Source: Bacteroidia bacterium (lineage in GTDB: Bacteria; Bacteroidota; Bacteroidia; Chitinophagales; UBA2359). From it: 64,000 bases of DNA. Of the stretch, positions 45,964 to 53,884 are shown piece by piece (position 1 is the stretch's first letter; the number at the start of each line of letters is the position of its first letter). Where the stretch lies: contig JAUHXA010000001.1 in NCBI GenBank assembly GCA_030427245.1, positions 155,899 to 219,898 on the forward strand, given 5' to 3'. A program made the translations under genes and the position numbers. The notes below the pieces were generated by a model that was not told where the DNA came from, did no database searches, and saw only the letters and a program-made list of their open reading frames with translations.

Positions 45964-46361
45964 CCGCTCAACTTCAAGTCTAAAATCTAACTTCAACACC
46001 TATTTTGCCTTTTATCGAAAGGTAAAAATGGATAAAACCTTATAGGCTTACATCTTGAAAGTTTATAGAGTTTTGTTGATAAGGCGAATTTACGTAAAGA
46101 AAAACCTATAAGGTTTAGATTCTGAATCATAAAGCGTTTTGCCCTCTACTGAGCCCCAAAATACAGATGGGTTTCTTAACTCTATCTGTGCATTAACTTT
46201 ACAATAACATAATAAAGGCATAACTTTCGTATCACAACTTTTAGGTTATTTTGCATGTCTTAAAGAGTGAATAGTTCTAAACAAACAAATTATTCACGAC
46301 CAAAACAATCGCTTAAATGTCGATTATTTTTAAGCATTTATTTATGCAAAATAAACAAAAC
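45964..46361. repeat. Intergenic region with a 12-bp inverted repeat and Pho-box-like half-sites
   Basis: AAACCTTATAGG at 46035-46046 and its exact complement CCTATAAGGTTT at 46105-46116 bracket 58 bp of unique sequence, like a small extragenic element. TTAACT (46193) and ATAACA (46204), spaced 11 bp, form a Pho-box-like direct repeat upstream of the TonB receptor. No gene is supported. Confidence 0.5.
46193..46209 (+). promoter_or_regulatory. Candidate Pho-box-like direct repeat upstream of the TonB receptor
   Basis: TTAACT at 46193-46198 and ATAACA at 46204-46209 start 11 bp apart. The B. subtilis PhoP box is TTAACA repeats with ~11-bp period, and PhoB-type regulators in general bind direct repeats of this period. 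A further TTAACT is at 46176 but off period. The signal is weak alone, stronger with the array upstream of the next gene. Confidence 0.25.
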
Positions 46362-49169
46362 ATGAATTTTTCAAAAAGGCTGATAATAGTCTTAGCAGTA
46401 TTCTTAATAAGCGTTTCTTGCTTTGCACAAAAAGCCACTATCACAGGAAAAGTAACCGAAAAAGCTGCAAGTGGCGATCAGGCTATTCCTTTCGCTACGG
46501 TCTCTATTGCAGGAACTACAATCGGTAGTACGACTGATTTTGATGGTATTTACACCATTGAAGTAGAAGCTGGAAACCACCAAGTTGTTTTCAGCTTTGT
46601 AGGTTTTGAGCCAGATACACTAAATGTGAGCCTTTCAGCAGGACAAAACCTCATTCTCAATCACACGCTGTCACAAGGCGATATTCAAATCGAAACGGTG
46701 ACGGTCAAAGAGAAAGCCAATCGTGAAAGTCAAGCGATGAACTTAATTGACCGAAAAAATGCGACTGCTTTGACCCAAAATATTGGCGCAAAGGAACTCA
46801 GCAAAAAAGGCGTATCAAATGTGGTAGAAGGATTGAAGAAAGTGGCAGGTATTTCAGTCGTTGGCAACAAGTATTTTTTGGTGCGAGGTATGGGCGACCG
46901 CTACAACAATGCGCTTCTAAATGGGCTTCCGATTGCTTCTCCCGACCCCGACAAAAAAGTGATTCCTCTCGATATTTTTCCTACTGATATAGTCGAAAAC
47001 CTATCTATCTTCAAATCATATTCGCCTCAATACTACGGCGATGTGTCGGGTGGAACGGTTGCGATTAAAACCAAAGAATATCCGACTACCAAGACCTTGA
47101 AGATAGGTATTGGAACAGGCTTCAATTCCGTAACGACTGGCAAAAACTTTTTGAGTTCGCCAAGCATTGATGGTAGTTATTTAGGTTTTAGCAAACAAGG
47201 TCGCCAATATCCTACTTCAATTGGAGAAATTGCTTCTTTTGACAGTCGAAGAGATGGATTGGCATTTGACAACAGCAGCAATTCGGTTCGCAAAAACGCA
47301 CCTTTGAATAATAGCGTTGATGTGTTGTTTGGTAATTTCTTTTCGACAGGTGAAAATTCGGGCTTGGGAGTTTTGTTCTCCGCAGCTTATGACAACGATT
47401 ACAGCACCAAAGAAGGAGTGTATCGTTTAGTGAACCGTCAAGGAGCAGTTCGTATTGACTATGATTATATTAATTACAGTTTTTCGACCAATACTTCGGC
47501 TTTGGCGAGCATGACCTATAAGTTTAGCGACCGCCACAAAATCAGCCTCAATGGAATTTTGGTCAATAGTTCTTCAGACGAAACAAGAGATGCTTATGGC
47601 GAGCACTTCGATTATTCGAGTCCTCTATTCAGTCGCCGATTCACCTACAATCAAAATACTTTGATGACAGGTCAGTTGGGGGGAACACATGATTTATTGA
47701 AGGGAAATAGATTGAAGCTGAATTGGGCGCAGACGTACAGCATTGCGAAAGCGGAAGAACCCGACAGACGACAGTTTGTATTTTTGGATACAGAAGATAA
47801 AGGGCGATTGTTCAACGATATTGACGTGAACGAAAACCACCGTTTTTACAGCGATTTGGAAGAAACCGAAATGGCGAGCAAAGTCGAAGCAGTGTATGAT
47901 GTGATTCGATACGAAGGTGGTGACAAAGCAAAATTGCAGGTGACAGTAGGGGGAAACCTCAAATCTAAAGAGCGAGACTTTGACTACCGACAGTTCAACT
48001 ACAACCTCAAAAACTTCGATCAAGGAAATTTGAATGTGGATGAAATTGACACTTATTTGACCCCAACAAATCACAGCGATGGCACTTTCTATTTGGACGA
48101 AAGAGACGACCCCGCTTCTGCCAACACTTCAAAACTGGATGTTTGGGCAGCTTACTTTTTAGGAGATTACGATTTGATTCCCAACCGATTGAAGTTGTTG
48201 GCGGGCGCACGATATGAAAGCGCAGAACAAAGCATTGAATTCAAAAACCAACAGCAACCGAGCATTACCGAAAAACCAACCTTGGAAGAAGCTTATTTGC
48301 TGCCTTCTGTGAGTTTCAAATTCACACCGAGCGAAAAACAAGTTTGGTGGCTTACTGCAAGTCAAACGATTTCACGACCAGGCTTCAAGGAGTTGGCACC
48401 GTTTGAGTATGTAGAGTTTTTTGCAGGAGAGCGCACGATTGGTAATCCGCTTTTGCAGAATGGTAAAAACTACAATTTTGACCTTCGATATGAATTGTAT
48501 CCGAATCGTGGTGAATTGGTGTCCGTTTCTGCTTTCGGCAAGTACCTTCAAGACCCCATTGAGCGATTGAACATTGCTGCATCGAGTGGTAGATTGCAGT
48601 CCTTTACCAACATCGAAAGTGCTACTCTGGCGGGTGTAGAATTGGAGTTGAACAAAAAACTGGATTTTTTGAGCAGTGAAGATTTTACGAATACATGGAC
48701 GGCGGGCTTGAATGCTACCTATTTGTATTCTCAGATTAGCATTGACGAAGCCAATAAGTTGTTGCTTCCACAAGGAGAAGTGAGTGTGGTGGTTACGAAT
48801 CCAGATAGAGCATTGCAGGGAGCGTCTCCTTACTTGATTAACTTCGACTTGAACTACCAAAAACGCAGTGAGAAATGGAACACCAATGCGAGTTTGGTTT
48901 ACAACGTTTTCGGCAAACGGATTCATTCGGTAGGAGTGAAAGCTCCAAATGCAGATGGAGGATTGGGAGATATTTACGAATTGCCTGTTCATAGATTGGA
49001 TTTAGTGGTCAAAAACGAAATCAATAACCACTTTGGTTTGGACTTGAGTGTGAAAAATTTATTAAACCCAAGTAGCCGATTGGAACAAGATACGGATGCA
49101 GGAACAATCGAGTTGGAGAACTACAAGAGAGGTATCTCGGCTGGCTTGAAATTGTCTTATAGCTTTTGA
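46362..49169 (+). CDS. TonB-dependent outer-membrane receptor with CarboxypepD-like N-terminal domain
   Basis: Starting at the ATG at 46362 the protein has a 22-residue signal peptide (MNFSKRLIIVLAVFLISVSC, then FAQ). The frame is also open to an ATG at 46317. It has a carboxypeptidase-regulatory-like domain (ATITGKVTEKAASGDQAIPF), a plug with LVRGMGDRYNNALLNGLPIA, and a 22-strand barrel ending with the aromatic LSYSF. Such receptors import large ligands across the outer membrane using TonB. A beta-helix lipoprotein follows on the same strand, so the two probably form a substrate-uptake pair. The ligand is not evident, though the Pho-box-like repeats upstream suggest phosphorus compounds. Confidence 0.93.
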   Translation: MNFSKRLIIVLAVFLISVSCFAQKATITGKVTEKAASGDQAIPFATVSIAGTTIGSTTDFDGIYTIEVEAGNHQVVFSFVGFEPDTLNVSLSAGQNLILNHTLSQGDIQIETVTVKEKANRESQAMNLIDRKNATALTQNIGAKELSKKGVSNVVEGLKKVAGISVVGNKYFLVRGMGDRYNNALLNGLPIASPDPDKKVIPLDIFPTDIVENLSIFKSYSPQYYGDVSGGTVAIKTKEYPTTKTLKIGIGTGFNSVTTGKNFLSSPSIDGSYLGFSKQGRQYPTSIGEIASFDSRRDGLAFDNSSNSVRKNAPLNNSVDVLFGNFFSTGENSGLGVLFSAAYDNDYSTKEGVYRLVNRQGAVRIDYDYINYSFSTNTSALASMTYKFSDRHKISLNGILVNSSSDETRDAYGEHFDYSSPLFSRRFTYNQNTLMTGQLGGTHDLLKGNRLKLNWAQTYSIAKAEEPDRRQFVFLDTEDKGRLFNDIDVNENHRFYSDLEETEMASKVEAVYDVIRYEGGDKAKLQVTVGGNLKSKERDFDYRQFNYNLKNFDQGNLNVDEIDTYLTPTNHSDGTFYLDERDDPASANTSKLDVWAAYFLGDYDLIPNRLKLLAGARYESAEQSIEFKNQQQPSITEKPTLEEAYLLPSVSFKFTPSEKQVWWLTASQTISRPGFKELAPFEYVEFFAGERTIGNPLLQNGKNYNFDLRYELYPNRGELVSVSAFGKYLQDPIERLNIAASSGRLQSFTNIESATLAGVELELNKKLDFLSSEDFTNTWTAGLNATYLYSQISIDEANKLLLPQGEVSVVVTNPDRALQGASPYLINFDLNYQKRSEKWNTNASLVYNVFGKRIHSVGVKAPNADGGLGDIYELPVHRLDLVVKNEINNHFGLDLSVKNLLNPSSRLEQDTDAGTIELENYKRGISAGLKLSYSF

Positions 49170-49188
49170 AGCGAGTAGCGAGAAGCAA
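49170..49188. repeat. GAAGCGAGA half-element
   Basis: GAAGCGAGTAGCGAGAAGC follows the TonB receptor stop codon directly. It matches the purine arm of the hairpin repeats elsewhere in the window but has no complementary arm here. Confidence 0.4.
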
Positions 49189-49190
49189 TA

Positions 49191-49257
49191 ATTAAAGCTT
49201 TGTAACAAAAAATTAACATTCACTTAACACTGAAAAAAGCATTTGAGTGTTAAGTGA
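49191..49257 (+). promoter_or_regulatory. Candidate Pho-box-like repeat array and overlapping 12-bp hairpin
   Basis: GTAACA at 49202, TTAACA at 49213 and TTAACA at 49224 follow with an exact 11-bp period; a weaker ATTAAA precedes at 49191. The last unit also lies in a 12-bp perfect inverted repeat (TCACTTAACACT at 49220-49231 and its complement at 49246-49257). The array has the form of a PhoB/PhoP-type operator and lies about 100 bp before the lipoprotein start. The hairpin could be an alternative operator or a weak attenuator. Confidence 0.4.
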
Positions 49258-49330
49258 GTGTAATTATACTAAACACGAAATCAATAATTTAAAACATATT
49301 ATTTTTTAACCCAATTAAATTTTAAATTGA

Positions 49331-50860
49331 ATGTTTACAAACAACAACTTTGTAACCAAATGGTCAGGCGTATTCTTATTTTTGACTTTTTTAGCAGTTG
49401 GTTTTTCTTCTTGTGAAAAGGAGGACGATACGCCAATGGGTATTAGCGTCAATTGTCCTGCTGATGTAGTAAGTGCAAGCAGCAATGTCACTGTTCCAAT
49501 TCCTACGGTTTCAGGCGCATCCGGTAACTTTACGATTACCAACAATATAACGAACACAAGCGATGCAAGTGGTTCTTATGCAACTGGCGCAACAACTGTC
49601 ACCTATACGGTAACAGATGATACAACAGGCGAAACAGCTACTTGTAGTTTTGATGTGATTGTTGATAATGGATTGACTTTCTCACAAGAAACAATTGGAG
49701 CGACTACCTACCAAAAAGTGGAAGGTACGCTAACTGGAGATTTCACCTTTGCAGCTACTGAAAACTGGTTGATTTCTGGTGGCATTTTTGTCAATAATGG
49801 GGCAACTTTGAACATTGAAGCAGGGACTACTATCTATGCAGCTGATGATGGAACGACTCCTTTTATTGCGATTCAAAGAGGCGGTAAAATCATGGCAAAT
49901 GGTACGAGTACTGCACCTATTGTATTGACTTCTATCAAAGAGTTGGATGGTATTGCAGGTCCTGGTGAATGGGGTGGTATCGTCATAAATGGTTATGCGA
50001 CAACGAACATCGGCGAAGGTGTTGGTGAAGGTGGTACGGGTACTTATGGTTGTGATGGCTCAAACTGTGATGATGCTGACAACTCAGGTACTATCCGTTA
50101 TGTACGTGTAGAGTATGCTGGTAAAATCTTGGGTACAGACAATGAATTGAACGGATTTTCCTTCAATGGTGTAGGTAGTGGTACAACTGTAGAGTATGTT
50201 CAAGCGTATAGAGGTTCTGATGATGGATTTGAATTTTTTGGAGGTACTGTAAATGTAAAATATGCAGTTTCTACGGGAAGTGAAGATGATTCTTTTGACT
50301 GGACTTTTGGCTGGAGCGGTAAAGGTCAGTTTTGGGTAGCGAACCAATTGGGTGTAGCTGGTGATAGAGGAATTGAAGCGGACAACAATGGTGATGACAA
50401 TACTGCAAGTCCTTTTTCTAACCCATTGATTTCTAACGTTACTCTTGTAGGTTTTGACGATGGTGATGGTTCTAACACAGGTATGCGATTGCGTGAAGGT
50501 ACAAAAGGTAAGATTTACAATGCTATCGTTACGGGATTCCCCAACAATGGTATTCGTGTTTCTAACTCTGAGGACAATGCTGCAAGTACGGTGACGACTG
50601 ACAACATGAACAATGGTGAATTGGTGGTTGCCAACTCTGTTTCGGCAGGTAATGGTACTCCGTGGAAGGATGCCCCTGTTTTTGAAAATGACCCAACGAA
50701 TACTACCTTAGCAGGTATGGGTGGTTTGAGTGGTTATGTAGGTACGATTTCTGAAAATGCCAAAGATCCTGGTACTTTAGATGGCTGGTTTTCTCCTGGT
50801 ACTTATATTGGTGCGGTGAGAAGCACACAAGATTGGACTGCGGGTTGGACGAAGCAGTAA
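49331..50860 (+). CDS. Lipoprotein with an HYR-like domain and right-handed beta-helix
   Basis: The 509-residue protein has a lipobox FSSC (Cys near 28) and an HYR-like beta domain at about 35-115 (ISVNCPADVVSASSNVTVPI; TYTVTDDTTGETATCSF). A long Gly/Asn/Thr-rich beta-helix (about 150-480) follows with repeated GNG, NNG and Asp-rich loops such as DDGFEFFGGTVNVKYAVSTG. The Gly/Asp-rich turns resemble Ca-binding outer-surface proteins. It follows the TonB receptor gene directly. I infer a surface-exposed partner of that receptor. A terminator closes the unit. Confidence 0.75.
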   Translation: MFTNNNFVTKWSGVFLFLTFLAVGFSSCEKEDDTPMGISVNCPADVVSASSNVTVPIPTVSGASGNFTITNNITNTSDASGSYATGATTVTYTVTDDTTGETATCSFDVIVDNGLTFSQETIGATTYQKVEGTLTGDFTFAATENWLISGGIFVNNGATLNIEAGTTIYAADDGTTPFIAIQRGGKIMANGTSTAPIVLTSIKELDGIAGPGEWGGIVINGYATTNIGEGVGEGGTGTYGCDGSNCDDADNSGTIRYVRVEYAGKILGTDNELNGFSFNGVGSGTTVEYVQAYRGSDDGFEFFGGTVNVKYAVSTGSEDDSFDWTFGWSGKGQFWVANQLGVAGDRGIEADNNGDDNTASPFSNPLISNVTLVGFDDGDGSNTGMRLREGTKGKIYNAIVTGFPNNGIRVSNSEDNAASTVTTDNMNNGELVVANSVSAGNGTPWKDAPVFENDPTNTTLAGMGGLSGYVGTISENAKDPGTLDGWFSPGTYIGAVRSTQDWTAGWTKQ

Positions 50861-50934
50861 TACAGAGCAAATTTAACTTCACTTCCTCAACTTAGGTTGA
50901 AAGAAGAAAAAAGTACTTTCATTAACCCCAACAC

Positions 50935-50977
50935 AAATGCGAGTTACCTTTGATTAGGTGGCTCGCATTTTTTTTTG
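50935..50977 (+). terminator. Rho-independent terminator after the beta-helix lipoprotein gene
   Basis: A stem of 15 nt (AAATGCGAGTTACCT at 50935-50949 and GGTGGCTCGCATTT nearly complementary, to 50969, with one mismatch) ends in nine T. It follows the stop by 75 bp. Confidence 0.9.
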
Positions 50978-51122
50978 TTCTCTTGTGTAGCTCAGTTTTC
51001 AAACAAATCATCCATGATTAATACATTGTCTATCAAGCCCAAGCTATGCTGATTGTGCCGAAAACCAAAAGTGGTAATCAGCACCCAAAATTATGGCGAG
51101 CAATAATTTGATTTCCTTTCGT

Positions 51123-53084
51123 TCAAACGCCAATATCTGCTTTGAAGTAAGGATTTGGCATCTTCAATTCTATCAACTGAGTTGTCCAATCGGGAAACTG
51201 AATGGCTTTGGGGCGATACAGTCTTCTCGTTCCTATTGTTTCTTCGGGAACAGAAGTAGGCGGTGTCGGCAAACTCGTTTGTTGGAAGACATCTATATTA
51301 AAACTGTGGGTGCTGACCAAAAGCATCAAATAGTGGGTTTCTGCTTCCCAATTGTAGTCGATAATGAAAGGGGATTGTTTGTCGTACAGAAACTGACCGC
51401 CATAAGAATACACACTTTTGTGTGGAAGTATTTCCTTCACCTTTTCCTCCAAAAAATCGGGATAGATGCCAAAATCTTGTGATAGATAGAGCAATGCACA
51501 GTAGTAAGGTTTGTCAGTAGGATTGCTGATTTGGACGCGAAGCTCTACAAAAGGAGGGTTTTTCAAGTCTTTTTCGGGAGGAACGACCGTGTGTTTGAGT
51601 ATCAACTGCTTGCCTTTTATCTTCACTTCTTGAATCTCCTTGGCAGCGTTTTTGACATAGACCTGCATCTTCAAAGGTGGATTGGGCTGTATATTGGTGC
51701 TTGGGTTCTCCAACCTTCTGACAAACAGCCAACGAGCTATTTGATTCAAATAATCCATTAATTGGCGCACACTGTTTTTTTCGTAGGCTTCAATGTGGTC
51801 GGTTACGGGGAGGTTGTTGGCGGGCAATAGAATGGAATAGCGTTGATTTTCTGCGTGTACAATATAGTCTGCGGTGCTTAAATCTTTGCTTAGGTGGATA
51901 AAATTGGCATTTTTGCCCATTTCCTGCCATTGCTGCTTGAACAACTGAACACCTGCTTCTTCGCCCGAACAATGCACCCTCAAAACGCTTATCATCAAGC
52001 CGCTGATGCGAACCTTGTAGGTTCGTTGGGTATCTAAAGACGCATCTGTGCCGAATTGAAGGATGGAATAGTTGGGCAATACACTGAAATTCTCTGCTTT
52101 GGTCAGCACCTTGTCTTCTTCGTCCAATAATTCGATGGAGAGGTGAGGATTGTTTTGACTGATGCCGTGCAAAGCGCCCATATCCAAGAACCAAGCCTTT
52201 TCATGCTGATTGTAAATCAGGTTGGCTTGTTGTTTTTGGTGCTGGGTAATGCCTCCTAAAAAAGCACGAAAAGGCAGTTCTTTTGCTCCAAAGGAATAAA
52301 GCTGTGGTCTTTGTTTGTAGCTGCCTTGTAGCTTCAAAGCCAAAATATTGATTAGATTCCGATAGCTGATTTCCCCTTTGGTTTGCTTCAATAAGGCAAT
52401 CAAGTTGCTCGTAAAAATACCTTCTCCATTTACTTCATAGGCACTTTCTTTGTCTTCGCAAGCTGCCAAATGCAGGAATTTGCCCTGCGGCAATACGTCC
52501 TCTAAGGCAGTAGCTTTCTGAACAGCTTCGGCAGTGATTTCTCCTCCAAAAATAAAATCCTCCCATTTACGTCCTTCTGCATCATCCATCAATCGGCGAG
52601 GTGTGAGGAGTGCATTTTTAGCATTACCGCCCGAATGACAGCAATCAAAAATGGTGGTGATTTGGGCTTTGGTTTTTTGGTACAATTGGTGAATCAAATA
52701 CCGCAATTCTTTGTCTGCCAAAAAACTGCCTTGCCGCTTCAAACGACTGTCGTAACACGCCAATACCTCCAATTTGCCATCAGATTCGTGCTTTTCAAAG
52801 GCGGGGTGCGCTTCTTCTTGTCCGCCATGTCCCGAAAAGTAAAACACACAAATATCCTCCTCCGTAGCTTGTCCTAAGTGTTCGGCAAAGGCTTCTACGA
52901 TATTGGCTTTGGTGGCTTCTTGGTCGTAGAGTTCTTTGCTAACCAACTCTTTGTTTTGGGCTTGAGCGGCTTGGATTAGGTAGTTTTGGAGATTGTTGGC
53001 ATCGTTGATGCAGCCGTGTAAGGGGCGGATGTAGGGGTAACGATTGATGGCGGTGAGGAGGAGGTAGGTTTTTAGTTTTGGCAT
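51123..53084 (-). CDS. Caspase-like (metacaspase) protease, family C14
   Basis: The 653-residue protein has a caspase fold at about 1-250 with the catalytic His in FYFSGHGGQ (H86) and catalytic Cys in FDCCHSGG (C149). Unlike most caspases it has a long C-terminal part (about 290-653) with beta-rich segments. No signal peptide or membrane helix is seen. It is the last gene of a three-gene caspase cluster on the minus strand, 63 bp after the 240-residue orphan. I infer a cytoplasmic effector or regulator in a proteolytic cascade. The substrate is unknown. Confidence 0.85.
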   Translation of the reverse strand: MPKLKTYLLLTAINRYPYIRPLHGCINDANNLQNYLIQAAQAQNKELVSKELYDQEATKANIVEAFAEHLGQATEEDICVFYFSGHGGQEEAHPAFEKHESDGKLEVLACYDSRLKRQGSFLADKELRYLIHQLYQKTKAQITTIFDCCHSGGNAKNALLTPRRLMDDAEGRKWEDFIFGGEITAEAVQKATALEDVLPQGKFLHLAACEDKESAYEVNGEGIFTSNLIALLKQTKGEISYRNLINILALKLQGSYKQRPQLYSFGAKELPFRAFLGGITQHQKQQANLIYNQHEKAWFLDMGALHGISQNNPHLSIELLDEEDKVLTKAENFSVLPNYSILQFGTDASLDTQRTYKVRISGLMISVLRVHCSGEEAGVQLFKQQWQEMGKNANFIHLSKDLSTADYIVHAENQRYSILLPANNLPVTDHIEAYEKNSVRQLMDYLNQIARWLFVRRLENPSTNIQPNPPLKMQVYVKNAAKEIQEVKIKGKQLILKHTVVPPEKDLKNPPFVELRVQISNPTDKPYYCALLYLSQDFGIYPDFLEEKVKEILPHKSVYSYGGQFLYDKQSPFIIDYNWEAETHYLMLLVSTHSFNIDVFQQTSLPTPPTSVPEETIGTRRLYRPKAIQFPDWTTQLIELKMPNPYFKADIGV

Positions 53085-53147
53085 AATGGCTTTGGTTTAA
53101 GTTGATGATGTATAGAATTTTATGATTTTTTAGAGAATAATCACTAT

Positions 53148-53870
53148 TTATTCAATAAACTCGATTCCTTGAATGATAATTTCGCTGGACGGATTCCTTG
53201 TATTTGATAAATGAATAGTGTCTTGGACAGTTGTAAGGTTTCCCTTTCTGTGTATTCGATAAGAAGTTATTTCAACAGGCAATTTATTATCTATTAAACT
53301 GCCTATTTTGATTTCGGCTTTTGAGCCCTTGATATGGTTAGTAATGTTTGGAGATACTTGCTTAATTGTAATTTTATTTTTGTTGAAACCATATTGAACT
53401 TTTTGTTTTTGAGTATAGTTTTGAGTAAACTTCTCTGATAGTTCAAGAGTTTGAGCAAAAACAATTACACGAGCCACATACCTTAAATTATGTTTTACTA
53501 TTATGTTTTCGTTTTGACTATATTGCCTTTCTTTAGTGAAACGTCCATTGGGTAATACAGCCCTAATGCCAAGACCAAAATCTACTTTTTTAATGAGACC
53601 ATCTTGTATTAACCTATTAAGACCATTTTGAATTTCAAAAGGGAGTTGATTCATTTTAGAAGGATTGTGTCCATTATTAACAGCTTCTAAAATTTCCCCA
53701 CACTTTCCTCTACTGTCCCTACAATACCTATCTTTTCCCTGCGGTGTAAGTTCCGTGGCTATACAATTATCTTCTTTAAAGTTTCTTCTATATAATTCCA
53801 TTTTTGAGCAAGAACTTGAAGCTGGATTTTGGTTGCATTCCTTACAACAATCTTTAAATGTTTCACACAT
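53148..53870 (-). CDS. Cysteine-rich orphan protein between two caspase genes
   Basis: The 240-residue protein has eight cysteines in its first 57 residues (C2, C8, C9, C12, C21, C36, C50, C57), arranged as MCETFKDCCKEC and so on. This could be a zinc-binding module. It is followed by a helical stretch (about 58-95) and a mixed beta-rich domain to the end. I recognise no family. The start lies only 14 bp after the stop of the caspase-NTPase gene, so it is co-transcribed. Its base composition is very AT-rich, like the 3' part of that gene. Confidence 0.7.
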   Translation of the reverse strand: MCETFKDCCKECNQNPASSSCSKMELYRRNFKEDNCIATELTPQGKDRYCRDSRGKCGEILEAVNNGHNPSKMNQLPFEIQNGLNRLIQDGLIKKVDFGLGIRAVLPNGRFTKERQYSQNENIIVKHNLRYVARVIVFAQTLELSEKFTQNYTQKQKVQYGFNKNKITIKQVSPNITNHIKGSKAEIKIGSLIDNKLPVEITSYRIHRKGNLTTVQDTIHLSNTRNPSSEIIIQGIEFIE

Positions 53871-53884
53871 ATTATAATTATTAT

